Part shown: one piece after another, positions 14,639 through 26,648 of the stretch | How positions within the stretch are numbered: position 1 is the stretch's first letter | Layout: every line of letters starts with the position of its first letter | Source: Saccharopolyspora spinosa NRRL 18395 | GTDB lineage: Bacteria; Actinomycetota; Actinomycetes; Mycobacteriales; Pseudonocardiaceae | Assembly (NCBI RefSeq): GCF_000194155.1 | Contig: NZ_GL877878.1 | Span: forward strand, 2,854,783 to 2,918,782 | Direction of reading: 5' to 3' | Length of the DNA stretch: 64,000 nucleotides | Made by a program: the position numbers and the translations under genes | The notes under the pieces: generated by a model | Database searches by the model: none | The model's input: only the letters and a program-made list of their open reading frames with translations | Told to the model about the DNA's origin: nothing

Positions 14639-15643
14639 ATGCCCCTCGAGTCACCCGACGTCTGGGCAATGGCGGACCTGGCCACGCCGTTCGCAGTTCG
14701 AACCGCGGCCACCCTCCGGGTGCCCGATGTGGTCAAGGACGGGCCGCTCCCGCTCGCCGAGATCGCGCACCTCTGCAAGGCCGAGGCGGACCCGCTCGGG
14801 CGCGTGCTGCGATTCCTGGTGCACCACGGCATGTTCACCGAACCCGAGCCGGACGTCTTCGGCCCCAACGAGGCGTCGGACGCGCTGCGCAGCGACCTCG
14901 CCGACGGCCCACAACCTTGGCTGGACCTCGACGGCGCAGTCGGCCGCGCCGACCTCGCCTTCGTCGAGCTCATCGAACAGGTCCGGGGCCACCACCCCGC
15001 CTACCCGGCCGCGTTCGGCCGGTCCTTCTGGGAAGACCTCGCGCACAACCCCCAGCTGTCGGACTCGTTCGACTCGCTGATGGAGACCAAGACGTACGGG
15101 ATCGCTCCGCTGATCGCCACCGCGCACGACTGGAGCGCATACGCGCGGATCGCCGATGTCGGCGGCGGCAAGGGCGTGCTGCTCGCCGAGATCCTCCGGA
15201 CGAGCCCGCAGTCGAGAGGCATCCTGGTCGACCTGATCGGCCCGGCCCGCAACGCCGCCGACTACCTGCAGGAACAGGGGGTCGCGGAACGCGCCGAGGT
15301 GGTCACCGAGAGCTTCTTCGATCCGCTGCCCGTCCAGGCCGACGCCGCGGTGATCTGCGACGTCCTCGGCGACTGGGACGACGAGGACGCCATCCGGATC
15401 CTCGAACACTGCAGGCAGGCGGTGGAGCCGGACGGGCGGGTGTTGATCATCGAACTGCTGCCCGACAAGGACCGGATCGCGCTGTTCACCGAGATGGACC
15501 TGCGGATGATGATCTACGTCGGTGGCCGGTTGCGCGATCTCGACCGCACCCAGCAGGTCGCCGCGGCGGCCGGGCTGACCGTCGAGGACTTCACCCCGCT
15601 GGACAATGGCTATGCCATCATCGAATGCCGCCCCGAACGGTAG
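14639..15643 (+). CDS. SAM-dependent O-methyltransferase (methyltransferase family 2 type)
   Basis: A 334-residue protein from ATG 14639 (the frame is open upstream to 14528, but the family begins near here). It has the two-part layout of PF00891 O-methyltransferases: an N-terminal winged-helix dimerisation part (PFAVRTAATLRVPDVVKDGP, LCKAEADPLGRVLRFLVHHG) and a Rossmann domain with the SAM motif IADVGGGKGVLLAEIL, then VICDVLGDWDDEDAIRIL and GRVLIIELLP. The catalytic His that family enzymes carry just before DW is replaced: DVLGDWDD in place of xxxHDWxD. Substrates are usually phenolic or polyketide natural products. No biosynthetic cluster is adjacent, so its role is open. Confidence 0.8.
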   Translation: MPLESPDVWAMADLATPFAVRTAATLRVPDVVKDGPLPLAEIAHLCKAEADPLGRVLRFLVHHGMFTEPEPDVFGPNEASDALRSDLADGPQPWLDLDGAVGRADLAFVELIEQVRGHHPAYPAAFGRSFWEDLAHNPQLSDSFDSLMETKTYGIAPLIATAHDWSAYARIADVGGGKGVLLAEILRTSPQSRGILVDLIGPARNAADYLQEQGVAERAEVVTESFFDPLPVQADAAVICDVLGDWDDEDAIRILEHCRQAVEPDGRVLIIELLPDKDRIALFTEMDLRMMIYVGGRLRDLDRTQQVAAAAGLTVEDFTPLDNGYAIIECRPER

Positions 15644-15701
15644 GGCCAGCTTCGTTGCGCGAAGGGGCGGGTAGCGGGCCTCGGACACCGCCTGGGCTCC
15701 C

Positions 15702-15741
15702 TCGACTTGTGCATGTCCAGCTGCCCTCGCCAGACGACGTC
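15702..15741. repeat. Dispersed intergenic repeat, copy 1
   Basis: The words CGACTTGTGCATG and CCTCGCCAGACGACGTC occur here 8 bases apart and again, in inverted orientation and about 27 bases apart, at 42969-43023. The 138-base gap around it holds no gene. CGCTTCAAAGGCG at 15760-15775 also resembles a word in the composite repeat at 57.5-58.0 kb. Confidence 0.4.
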
Positions 15742-15781
15742 CCCGGCGGGCCCTCCGGCGCTTCAAAGGCGGAGAACAGCC

Positions 15782-16420
15782 TCAACAGTGCTGCAGGTTG
15801 GCGGCAACGGACTTCCGCCATTTCTCCGGTAAGTCGTCCAGGCCACCGGCGACGTGCTCGGCCAGGTCGGCCCGGGTGTGCATCTGGAGGGCGAACACCT
15901 CGTCCACCTGCACCCCGTGCCCAGGCCGGGAGATCACCTCGACCGCATCACCTGCCGCGATCTCACCCGGCTCCTCCACCGCCAGGTACGCGCCTGTCCG
16001 CCCGCGCTCGGTGAACCGCTTGACCAGCCCCTGGACATCCCAGAACCCGGCAAACACCCGGCACGGCGTGCGCGGACCCGTCACCCGCAGCACCGCCTCA
16101 CCGACCGGCCACCGCTCGCCGATCACCGCAGAACTGCTGTCGCAACCCGCCAGGGTGAGGTTCTCGCCGGCCTTGCCGGGAACCAGGTCGCGGCCAAGTT
16201 ACTTCGACCAGTACGCGAGCTCCTCGCGGTCGAACGCGTAAGCAGCCTGGTACCAGGCCCCGTGGTGTTTCGTGTCGCACACGGTGTCGCCACACACCCC
16301 GACCTGCTCGAATCGCACCGGCGGCTCGGCCGGGCGCTTGTCGATGCCGCTGCGCCCGACCCGACCGGTCCAATCCCCGGTCCGCACCACCGCCAGGTTC
16401 ACCGACTCGACAATCCCCAT
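15782..16420 (-). pseudogene. MOSC-domain protein gene with an in-frame stop
   Basis: Read from ATG 16420 the frame encodes a YiiM-like MOSC protein: MGIVESVNLAVVRTGDWTGR, VCGDTVCDTKHHGAWYQAAY, YAFDREELAYWSK, then TAA at 16199-16201. The same frame then goes on LGRDLVPGKAGENLTLAGCD and TGPRTPCRVFAGFWD (with the family cysteine) to TGA at 15782. Family members usually read YWSxELGRDL at this place, so a GAA glutamate codon changed to TAA is the simplest account. Total length would be about 212 residues, normal for the family. MOSC proteins handle sulfur carried by molybdenum-cofactor enzymes or reduce N-hydroxylated compounds. Nonsense mutation or base-calling error; a GTG at 16126 could restart the second half. 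Confidence 0.8.
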
Positions 16421-16700
16421 GAGCCCGAACTTACGCGGGCAGCCACCGCCGACCCGAACGAGCTGCCATCCCTGCAACCTCGACGGCAACGGCTCCCGGA
16501 CGCCACCCACGCACGCTGTCACCAGCGGTCGCATACCGCCCAGCAAGCCAAGCGCCGAGCGGCGCCACCACCTACCGCCCACTGCCGCGCGGGTTTCCTC
16601 GGGGCCCTCCCCTCCCCCCACCCCACCCTTCCCATTGCTGCCGCGCGGCAGTGTCCCGTTGATCGCGTCCGGTTGTCTGCGGACGGGATCTCGGTCGTTG
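16421..16700. other. Gap without a recognisable gene
   Basis: 280 bases between the convergent-side end of nitronate monooxygenase and the MOSC start. It is proline/alanine-codon-like low-complexity GC-rich sequence with a C-rich run at about 16608-16625. I see no conserved reading frame, RNA or strong hairpin. Confidence 0.4.
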
Positions 16701-17747
16701 CTACAGCCGGGTGCTGGCCTGCTGCAGTGCTTGGCGTGCTTCTTCGGTCAGGCGACGCACCAGTTCCGCTGCCGGCAGCGGGCGCGCCTGGGCATAGGTT
16801 TGGCCTGCCCACAGCGACATCAGTTCCGGGTCGCCGGCCTTGCCCGCAGCACCACGCATCGGCTTGGTCAGGTTGTTCAGCTGCGGGTACGCCGCCGGGG
16901 CGTCACCGTTGTCGGCCAGGAACCGGTTCACCAGCCCCCGCGCCGGGCGTCCGCTGAACGCGCGCGTCAGCTCGGTTTCCCGCTGCGCCGCAGCGATTTC
17001 TGCACGCTGGGTCGGCTGCGTGCCCGCCTCGTCGCACACCAGGAACGCAGTGCCCAACTGGGCCGCCACCGCACCCGCGGACAGCACCGCCGCGACATCA
17101 GCACCGTGCACCAGACCGCCCGCCGCGATGATCGGCAGGTCGACCTCCGCCTGGACCACGCGGATCGCCGCCAGCAGGCCGAACAGCGACCCGCCGCCCG
17201 GCAGCGCCGGGTCGTCGTTGAACACCGCACGGTGCCCACCGGCCTCCATGCCCTGCACGCACAGCAGGTCCGCCCCCGCATCCGCGGCAGCACGCGCCTC
17301 CTGCCGAGTCGTGACCGTGGCGACGACCTGGGCCCCCACCTCGTGCAACCGATCCACAATGGACCGGTCCGGGAGCCCGAAGGTGAACGACACGACCGGG
17401 ATCCGCTCGGCGATCACCAACTCCACCTTGGCCGGGTAGTTGTCGTCGTCCCAGCTCGGCGAGCCCGCCTCGGCCCCGTGCCGCGCGGCCGCCGCCTCGA
17501 CCCGCATCCGGTAGTCGGAGAGATCGAGATCCCGCCGTTCACCCGGGACGAAGAGGTTCACGCCAAAAGGCTCCGACGTGATCGCCCGTACCCCCGCGAT
17601 CTGGTTGGCCAGTGCATCCGCCGTCAGGTAGCCGGCGGCCAGGAAACCGAAGGCCCCCGCAGCGCTCACCGCCGCGGTCAGTTCCGGCGTGGAGACGCCG
17701 CCCGCCATCGGCGCCGCGATCAGCGGAATTTGTCGCTCTGCGATCAT
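16701..17747 (-). CDS. Nitronate monooxygenase (2-nitropropane dioxygenase family)
   Basis: A 348-residue FMN-dependent TIM-barrel enzyme from ATG 17747. Motifs: IPLIAAPMAGGVSTPELTAA at the N-terminus, VVSFTFGLPD, QGMEAGGHRAVF and LPIIAAGGLVHGADVAAVLS with AVAAQLGTAFLVCDE, the phosphate-binding part. It oxidises alkyl nitronates such as propionate 3-nitronate to carbonyl compounds and nitrite, a detoxification. Typical length. Alone on its strand, with a divergent GNAT gene beginning 178 bases away. Confidence 0.88.
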   Translation of the reverse strand: MIAERQIPLIAAPMAGGVSTPELTAAVSAAGAFGFLAAGYLTADALANQIAGVRAITSEPFGVNLFVPGERRDLDLSDYRMRVEAAAARHGAEAGSPSWDDDNYPAKVELVIAERIPVVSFTFGLPDRSIVDRLHEVGAQVVATVTTRQEARAAADAGADLLCVQGMEAGGHRAVFNDDPALPGGGSLFGLLAAIRVVQAEVDLPIIAAGGLVHGADVAAVLSAGAVAAQLGTAFLVCDEAGTQPTQRAEIAAAQRETELTRAFSGRPARGLVNRFLADNGDAPAAYPQLNNLTKPMRGAAGKAGDPELMSLWAGQTYAQARPLPAAELVRRLTEEARQALQQASTRL

Positions 17748-17924
17748 GTTTCGACGGTAGCCCCAGCCCCACCGGGGGCGCATCAGAGCATCGCGCACAC
17801 CACAACCCAGGCCGGTGACCCAGCAGCTGATTCAGTTGTGCGTGATCCGGCACTCTTTCAACGGCATTCCTCCTTTCACCCAGGCATAACTGGAATTGAG
17901 GAGCTGATCGGAAAGGCAACCCCC

Positions 17925-18554
17925 ATGCGAACCACCACGCGCGATGACCTCGTGCTCCGCGCCGCCAGCGGCGAAGACACCGCAAAACTCACCGAACTGC
18001 TCGGCGCGGCATACCGCGACGAGCCCCGGATGGCCGGGCTGCTGCCGAACCAGGCGCAGCGAGAAACCAAGCTCCGTGCACTGTTCTCCCTTCTGCTCAA
18101 GCAAGACCACCTCGACCACGGCACCGAGATCGCCGCGCTGAACGGACACCCGGCGGCTGTCGCGGTTTGGGACCGGCCGGGCAGCCGAACAGCTCCGCTC
18201 AGTCGACGCCTCGCGCACCTCCCGGCGCTGCTGTCGGTTTTCCGCTGGCGGCTTCCCGAAACCGCGCGGGCGATCGAGGCGTTCAACGCCACCGACAGCC
18301 ACCGGCCGGACGAACCGCACTGGCACCTGGCCGCGATCGGCACCGCTCCGCAGGCCCGCGGCCGCGGGCTCGGCCGCGCCCTGCTGGAATCCGGGTTGGC
18401 GCGCGCCGGCGCCCACGACACCCCGATCTACCTGGAAGCCATGACGCACGTCGGGGTCGCGCGTTTCGAGCGGCTCGGATTCCGCGTGATCCACGAGTAC
18501 CCGATCACCGGTGGTCTCACCGTCCACGGCATGTGGCGGCCGATCGACCGCTGA
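17925..18554 (+). CDS. GNAT-family N-acetyltransferase
   Basis: A 209-residue protein from ATG 17925, preceded by GGAAAGG. The acetyl-CoA P-loop is visible as GTAPQARGRGLGRALLESGL (R/Q-x-x-G-x-G/A form), followed by the beta5-alpha4 part PIYLEAMTHVGVARFERLGF and the end FRVIHEYPITGG. Acceptor unknown; related actinobacterial proteins are annotated only as GNAT. Divergent from the nitronate monooxygenase gene and convergent with a Uma2 gene that ends 10 bases further. Confidence 0.85.
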   Translation: MRTTTRDDLVLRAASGEDTAKLTELLGAAYRDEPRMAGLLPNQAQRETKLRALFSLLLKQDHLDHGTEIAALNGHPAAVAVWDRPGSRTAPLSRRLAHLPALLSVFRWRLPETARAIEAFNATDSHRPDEPHWHLAAIGTAPQARGRGLGRALLESGLARAGAHDTPIYLEAMTHVGVARFERLGFRVIHEYPITGGLTVHGMWRPIDR

Positions 18555-18563
18555 CGGCCCGGG

Positions 18564-19124
18564 TCAGGGCCGCAACCCCGCGACCAGATCCACCGGGGCG
18601 AAGCGGAGCGGGAATGGTCGTTGCGGCTCGAACAGCTCGTCCCCGACGACCCGCGCCACCCGCTGGTACTCGCTGCCGCCGACCAGTTCCCAAGCCGTCA
18701 CCGACGGCACCTCCAGATCCGGGTCGACCAGCCAGAAGTGCTGGGTGCCCAGCCTGGCGTGGGCAGCCTTCCGCAGGCTGATGTCGTTCAACCGGCTGCT
18801 CGGCGACGCCACCTCCACCGCGAGCACCGGTGCGGTCCGCAAGTTCTTCAACGTCAGGTCGTCGTAGCGCGCGACCAGGACATCAGGCCGCAACTCGGTC
18901 CACAGGTCCTGGCGCACCGCGAATGGCGCGGACAGCACCCGGTAATCGGGTGGGCTCGCCCGGTGCAGGCGGACGAACAAGGCACCGAGCGCCTCCTGGT
19001 GCGGCCAGCCCGGTGCCGGGCCCACCAGCAGCTCACCGTCGACGAGTTCGTACCGGCGGCCGTCCTCCGGAAACCCCTCCAGGTCCTGGACCGTGAACCG
19101 GCGCCCGTCAAGATCGATCGACAT
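18564..19124 (-). CDS. Uma2-family (DUF820) putative restriction-endonuclease-fold protein
   Basis: A 186-residue protein from ATG 19124 with GGAGGGAGC upstream; the frame is open further but lacks an SD. Family form throughout: FTVQDLEGFPEDGRRYELVD, VSAP-like GPAPGWPHQEALG, LRPDVLVARYDDLTLKN and APVLAVEVASPSSRLND with the PD-(D/E)xK acidic residues, HFWLVDPDLEVP. Uma2 proteins are abundant in actinobacteria and cyanobacteria; their role is unsettled, possibly in mobile-element biology. A decayed relative lies at 5690-6045, but the C-terminus here (LRFAPVDLVAGLRP) is unlike that at 4723. Confidence 0.85.
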   Translation of the reverse strand: MSIDLDGRRFTVQDLEGFPEDGRRYELVDGELLVGPAPGWPHQEALGALFVRLHRASPPDYRVLSAPFAVRQDLWTELRPDVLVARYDDLTLKNLRTAPVLAVEVASPSSRLNDISLRKAAHARLGTQHFWLVDPDLEVPSVTAWELVGGSEYQRVARVVGDELFEPQRPFPLRFAPVDLVAGLRP

Positions 19125-19244
19125 CACTTGCTCCCTCCACTCGCTTGCGGGCCCCGAGGTTTTCGGAGTCCCGCAAATAAAGAGGAGCGAAGGGTCCGAA
19201 CAGATACAGCCGCCACCGATGATCACCGGAAAGTGGAACGAAAA

Positions 19245-19281
19245 AGTGGGCGGGAACCCGACGCCTGGGTTCCCGCCCACT
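19245..19281. terminator. 15-bp hairpin downstream of aceA
   Basis: Arms 19245-19259 and 19267-19281 (AGTGGGCGGGAACCC and complement) with a 7-base loop, 107 bases past the aceA stop on the minus strand and before the Uma2 gene. Probable intrinsic terminator of aceA without a U-tract. Confidence 0.65.
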
Positions 19282-19388
19282 CGCACCATCGCGATTTTCC
19301 GACACCCCGCCACAGGGCCGCTGGTGCGTCTGGGGCGTGGTCGCGCGCTACCCGCGCGCCAACCACGGATTCAGTTTGGTCCGCGAGA

Positions 19389-20702
<1,314 letters not shown>

Positions 20703-20775
20703 GATGTTCCCCTTCCGAAATCTCCCTGCTGCCCGTTGATCCCAGTCTTGACCCCGATCCAGCGAAACACGACCA

Positions 20776-20815
20776 GAATTTCGAGGTAATTTTCGCATTT
20801 TTTCTGCTAACATCA
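20776..20815. promoter_or_regulatory. AT-rich control region between aceA and ramB
   Basis: The 118-base intergenic region has one AT-rich block with the T-rich words TTTTCGCA and TTTTCTGC, unlike its GC-rich surroundings. RamB/ScfR regulators of corynebacteria and mycobacteria bind AT-rich sites in front of aceA and their own gene. I take this block as the candidate operator; the exact site cannot be fixed by eye. Confidence 0.4.
20808..20813 (+). promoter_or_regulatory. Extended -10 of ramB (TGCTAACAT), leaderless
   Basis: TGCTAACAT ends 7 bases before the ATG at 20821, so transcription should start at or beside the A of the start codon and ramB mRNA would lack a leader. There is no SD upstream of this ATG, which agrees. 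Confidence 0.5.
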
Positions 20816-20820
20816 ATGTC

Positions 20821-22287
20821 ATGACGGAGTTCGCTACAGAAGAAGACCGTAGTTTTTCAACAGAACACGACCTTCTGGTCTTCGGTCAGCGGCTGCGGCA
20901 CTTGCGCAGGGCAGCCGGGCTCACCCTCGTGGAACTGGGCGAACGGGTCGGGCGCGCGCCGTCGCAGCTGTCACTGCTGGAGAACGGCCACCGCGAGCCG
21001 AAGCTGTCGTTGCTGCGCGCACTAGCGGATGCGCTGGGCAGCTCCGTCGACGACCTGCTGTCCAAGAAGCCGCCGAACCGGCGCGCCGAGCTGGAGATCG
21101 CCGTGGAGAAGGCCCAGCTCGACCCGATCTACCAACGGCTGGGCGTGCCGCCCCTGAGGGTCGGCAAACGCGTCCCCACCGAAGCCCTGGAACACGTCCT
21201 CGCGCTCTACGAAGAACTCAAGCGCCGCGAGACTAAGCAGGTCGCCACCCCCGAAGAGGCCCGCAAGGCCAACGCTGAGCTGCGCGGCATGATGCGCGAG
21301 CACGGCAACTACTTCCCCGAGATCGAGAAGTCTGCTGCCGGCATCCTCGACAAGGCCGGCTACCACGGCGGCCCGCTGTCCGAAGGACTGATCCAGTCCA
21401 TCGCCACGCACCTCGGCTACGGGCTGCGGTTCGTCACCGACCTGCCCCGCTCGGTGCGCTCGGTGACCGACCTGAAGAACCGGCGGATCTTCCTGCGCCG
21501 CGAATCGCTGGGCATGCACAGCCCGCGGACCATCCTGCTGCAGACCCTCGGACACCTCAGCCTCGGCCACCGCCAGCCCCGCGACTTCGCCGACTTCCTC
21601 CGGCAGCGCGTCGAGGCGAACTACTTCGCCGCCGCGGTCCTGGTGCCCGAACAGACGGCCGTGCCGTTCCTGCAGGACGCGAAGGCCGAGCGCGACCTCG
21701 CCGTCGAGGACCTGCGCGACGTGTTCTCCGTGTCCTACGAGATGGCCGCGCACCGGTTCACCAACCTCGCCACCCAGTACCTGGACCTCGTCTGCCACTT
21801 CGTGCGCAACGACGAGACCGGCATCATCTACAAGGCGTACGAGAACGACGGGCTGGTCTTCCCCACCGACCCGACCGGCGCCATCGAGGGGCAGCGGATG
21901 TGCCGGTACTGGGCGGGACGCCAGGTGTTCGCATCCCCGGACCGCTACTCGACCTACTACCAGTACACCGACAAACCCGGCGCCACGCACTGGTGCGTCG
22001 CGCACGTCGACCCCAGCCGCGGGCGGGATTTCGCGATCACCCTAGGCGTGCCCTACACGGAGTCGCGGTGGTTCCGGGGCCGGGACACCAACAACCACTC
22101 CAAGTCGAAGTGCCCGAACGGCGAATGCTGCCAGCGCCCGCCCGCGGATCTCGCGAGCCGCTGGGAAGGCATGGTGTGGCCGTCGGCCCGAGCCCACTCG
22201 CACGTGCTCGCCGCACTACCGTCGGACACCTTCCCCGGCGTGGACGAGGCCGACGTGTACGCGTTCGTCGAAGCACACCAGGGCTGA
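20821..22287 (+). CDS. ramB: RamB/ScfR-family regulator of acetate metabolism
   Basis: A 488-residue transcription factor. An XRE-type HTH lies at residues 20-75 ([40 protein letters not shown]). A DUF955/ImmA-like middle region follows ([20 protein letters not shown]; the zinc-peptidase HExxH is absent, here LGHLSLGH). The C-terminal short-chain fatty acyl regulator domain has [20 protein letters not shown] and [13 protein letters not shown]. This order defines the RamB/ScfR family, which senses acyl-CoA or acetate state and controls aceA/aceB and its own gene. It stands back to back with aceA, supporting the same role here. A dehydrogenase gene follows 50 bases downstream. Confidence 0.92.
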   Translation: MTEFATEEDRSFSTEHDLLVFGQRLRHLRRAAGLTLVELGERVGRAPSQLSLLENGHREPKLSLLRALADALGSSVDDLLSKKPPNRRAELEIAVEKAQLDPIYQRLGVPPLRVGKRVPTEALEHVLALYEELKRRETKQVATPEEARKANAELRGMMREHGNYFPEIEKSAAGILDKAGYHGGPLSEGLIQSIATHLGYGLRFVTDLPRSVRSVTDLKNRRIFLRRESLGMHSPRTILLQTLGHLSLGHRQPRDFADFLRQRVEANYFAAAVLVPEQTAVPFLQDAKAERDLAVEDLRDVFSVSYEMAAHRFTNLATQYLDLVCHFVRNDETGIIYKAYENDGLVFPTDPTGAIEGQRMCRYWAGRQVFASPDRYSTYYQYTDKPGATHWCVAHVDPSRGRDFAITLGVPYTESRWFRGRDTNNHSKSKCPNGECCQRPPADLASRWEGMVWPSARAHSHVLAALPSDTFPGVDEADVYAFVEAHQG

Positions 22288-22337
22288 TCAATGGCAGCGC
22301 GGACTCGGCGCCCGACCCACTACCGAAGGAGAACGAC

Positions 22338-23417
22338 GTGGGCTCCCGGCCAAGGATCTCGATCGGCCTGATCCCCGGCGACGGCATCGGCCCCGAACTC
22401 GTCGACAGCGCCGTCGAAGTGCTGCAAGCGGCCTCGGCCGACCTCCACTTCACCACCGAAGACGGTGGCGCCGACACCTTCCGGCGGACCGGTGCCGCCT
22501 TGAGCCCGGAGTCGCTGGAGCGAATCCGCACCGCCTACGACGGTGTCCTCAAAGGACCCGTCGGCCTGCCCGACGTCCGCCACCCCGACGGCACCGAAGC
22601 CGGAATCCTCGGCGGCATCCTGCGCGGCGGGCTGGACACCTACGCCAACGTCCGCCCGATCGCCTTGCTCCGCGGGACGGTCACGCCGCTGCGCAGCACC
22701 GAAACGGGCATCGACTACGTGATCGTGCGCGAGAACACCGAAGGGCTTTACCTCTCGCGCGGGCGAGGGGTCGGGAACGACCGGGCCGTCGCCGACCAGA
22801 TGCTCATGACCCGCGAGGGCACCGAGCGCGTGGTCCGCTTCGCGTTCGAGCTCGCCCGCCGCCGCAGCGGCGCGCCCGCTGATGGTGTCCGCCGCGTTAC
22901 CTGCGTGGACAAGAGCAACGTGCTGCGCAGCTTCGCGTTCTTCCGGGCGATCTTCGACGAGATCGCCGACGAATACCCCGACGTCCAACGCGACTACCGC
23001 TACGCCGACGCCGCCGGGCACGACCTCGTCGCTGATCCCGGGCATTTCGATGTGCTCGTCATGGAGAACTTCCTCGGCGACATCCTCAGCGACGTCGGCG
23101 CGGCCACCATCGGCGGACTCGGCATGTGCCCGGCCGGCAACATCGGCGACCACGCCGCCTACTTCGAACCCATCCACGGCAGCGCTCCCGCAATCGCCGG
23201 ACGCGACGAGGCGAACCCGACCTCCCAAATCCTCGCGGCCGCCCTCATGCTGGAACACCTCGGCGACCACGCGACGGCAGTGCGCATCAAGGACGCCGTC
23301 ACCCGGGCATATGCCGACGGGCAGATCCGCCTACTTCCGAACTGCCGTCCCAAGGGCGGGACCAAAGCCGCCACCCGAGCCATCATCAACGCCGTCGACA
23401 CTGATCAAGCGCCTTGA
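22338..23417 (+). CDS. Isocitrate/isopropylmalate-family beta-decarboxylating dehydrogenase
   Basis: A 359-residue protein from GTG 22338, with AAGGAG 6 bases upstream. Family motifs: GLIPGDGIGPELVDSAVEVL, DYVIVRENTEGLYLSRG, TCVDKSNVLRSFAFFR and DVLVMENFLGDILSDVGA (metal aspartates), EPIHGSAPAIAG, and NPTSQILAAALMLEHLG. The enzyme oxidises and decarboxylates a 2-hydroxy acid carrying a 3-carboxylate using NAD(P)+ and Mg/Mn. Candidates are 3-isopropylmalate, D-malate/tartrate or homoisocitrate; no leuB neighbours (leuC/leuD) are present. Being downstream of ramB, a link to C2/C4 acid metabolism (for example D-malate or tartrate) is a reasonable guess. Confidence 0.85.
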   Translation: MGSRPRISIGLIPGDGIGPELVDSAVEVLQAASADLHFTTEDGGADTFRRTGAALSPESLERIRTAYDGVLKGPVGLPDVRHPDGTEAGILGGILRGGLDTYANVRPIALLRGTVTPLRSTETGIDYVIVRENTEGLYLSRGRGVGNDRAVADQMLMTREGTERVVRFAFELARRRSGAPADGVRRVTCVDKSNVLRSFAFFRAIFDEIADEYPDVQRDYRYADAAGHDLVADPGHFDVLVMENFLGDILSDVGAATIGGLGMCPAGNIGDHAAYFEPIHGSAPAIAGRDEANPTSQILAAALMLEHLGDHATAVRIKDAVTRAYADGQIRLLPNCRPKGGTKAATRAIINAVDTDQAP

Positions 23418-23760
23418 GCACTTCAGGGAGTTGCAGCGGGCTGTTTGGGACCCGTTGCGCAGTGGTGGTGCACCTGCGCGTCGCTGGCGTGAAGCGAACG
23501 GACCGTCCACTCCGATAGACGGCACAAACGGGCCGTTCACCTCACCCACCCAACCCCACCCACCAGACCATTGACGTGAAGCGAACGGACCGTCCACCCC
23601 GATAGACGGCACAAACGGACCGTTCACCTCACGCCCGGCCTCGGCAGCGCCCTGGATAGCTCGGGGCACCCGGGCCCCGCGAGGGCGTGTGAAGAGCCTC
23701 GGCGCTTCAGCGAGCGGCTCCAGCGCAACGCCACACCGTGAAAGCACTCACGAGCCTCAA
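23418..23760. repeat. Composite intergenic repeat, locus A (two 87-base hairpin units)
   Basis: Unit 1 runs 23488-23574 (87 bases) and unit 2 starts at 23575 and fades near 23632. Each unit begins CGTGAAGCGAACGGACCGT and holds a near-complement ACGGGCCGTTCACCTCAC about 21 bases later, so each folds into an 18-bp stem. The flanks (head from 23418; tail with GCCCTGGATAGCTCGGG at about 23651 and AGCCTCGGCGCTTCA near 23695) match the flanks of the array at 57498-58050. No gene is visible inside. Confidence 0.75.
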
Positions 23761-23850
23761 GCAGTGAAAATCGTGCCTCAAGCGGTGTGGCGCAGGGCTT
23801 CGCACAGAGTCGTGGGGTGATCTCGCACGCCGACGTTCTCGCACGAGCGG

Positions 23851-24018
23851 ATGCCGCAACGCTTCGCCAACGTCGTAGACGTGTTGTGCGACAAGGACAT
23901 CGCCACGCACGTGCTCGCCGACAACAGCATCGCCGACACCTTGGCGAACGGCACTGATATCGAACGCACCGCCAGCCGACTCGCTCTGCTCCGCCCGCTC
24001 GCCACCGAAGTCCACTGA
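23851..24018 (+). CDS. Short reading frame of unknown function, possible gene remnant
   Basis: A 55-residue frame from ATG 23851, closed upstream by a TGA near 23818. It has a protein-like composition (VVDVLCDKDIATHVLADNSI, then ERTASRLALLRPLATEVH) rather than the Arg/Pro/Ala bias of antisense frames. No SD is evident. It may be the C-terminal end of a decayed gene; I recognise no family. Confidence 0.25.
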   Translation: MPQRFANVVDVLCDKDIATHVLADNSIADTLANGTDIERTASRLALLRPLATEVH

Positions 24019-24061
24019 GGAAGATCCGGCACCGGCGACCGCCGATGCCGGACCATCCCAG

Positions 24062-25912
<1,851 letters not shown>

Positions 25913-26041
25913 TCAGTGTTCCTCGCGGATGTCGACTGGTGCGGGGTTCACCCCATCGTCCCATGACACGCCTGGTACCCAGCGCCCAACTCCGGGTCAT
26001 CCCCGATGCGACCACCCGCTTCGGGCTGCTGAGCTGGTCCT

Positions 26042-26626
26042 ATGAGTGGTTTCGCCGGTTTCGCCCTGGACCGTGCTTTCGGTCACCCCACCGGAATCCT
26101 GGGCGCCGTGGGCGGCGCGCTGATGGCGCGCAGCAATGCGGCGGCAGAGCAGCAGGTCGTGCGGTTGGCCCGGCTGACCGGCGCGGAAGAAGTGCTGGTG
26201 ATCGGCCCCGGGCCGGGCGTGGGGTTGCAGGCGGCCGCCGAACAGGCGGCGCACGTAGTCGCGGTCGAACCGTCTGCGCGCATGCGGCAGGCGGCCGCCC
26301 GCAGATGCGCGAGGCTGCGCAACGTCGCTGTTCAGGACGGCACCGCCGACGCGACCGGGCTGCCGGACGCTGCGTTCGGCGCGGCGCTGAGCGTGAACAA
26401 CGTCCAGCTGTGGCCGGACCGCACCGCAGCGCTTGCCGAGCTGCACCGAGTGCTGCGGCCAGGCGGTGTCTTGCTGGTGTCGGCCCACGAACGCTGGTTG
26501 CCGGGCGGACGCCCCAGACTCCACTCCGACGTCCAGGCGGCCGGGTTCACCGACGTGCAGACGTGGGCCTGGAAACCGGACTACGGCACCACCCAGGCCC
26601 AAACCCGAGCCATCAAGCCGTCGTAG
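26042..26626 (+). CDS. Class I SAM-dependent methyltransferase
   Basis: A 194-residue protein. The Rossmann SAM site is visible as EEVLVIGPGPGVGLQAAAEQ followed by the acidic end VVAVEPSARMRQ; then QDGTADATGLPDAAFGAALS and ALAELHRVLRPGGVLLVSAH, as in Methyltransf_11 proteins. Substrate unknown. The ATG at 26042 has only a weak SD; a longer frame upstream does not resemble the family. It is divergent from lepA by about 130 bases and convergent with the VOC gene that follows. Confidence 0.8.
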   Translation: MSGFAGFALDRAFGHPTGILGAVGGALMARSNAAAEQQVVRLARLTGAEEVLVIGPGPGVGLQAAAEQAAHVVAVEPSARMRQAAARRCARLRNVAVQDGTADATGLPDAAFGAALSVNNVQLWPDRTAALAELHRVLRPGGVLLVSAHERWLPGGRPRLHSDVQAAGFTDVQTWAWKPDYGTTQAQTRAIKPS

Positions 26627-26648
26627 TCCGGCGCACCCCGCGACCGCA

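Noticed and set aside
14651..15766. 371-codon minus-strand frame over the O-methyltransferase gene
   Set aside because: The plus-strand methyltransferase motifs are clear, and the antisense product is low complexity.
16272..18554. A single 760-codon plus-strand gene
   Set aside because: Only the last 209 codons form a protein family (GNAT); the earlier part is antisense to MOSC and nitronate monooxygenase genes.
23331..23747. Minus-strand reading frame with a repeated VNGPFVPSIGVDGPFAS peptide
   Set aside because: It is the translation of the 87-base hairpin repeat; no SD, and the same repeat at 57.5 kb breaks frame.
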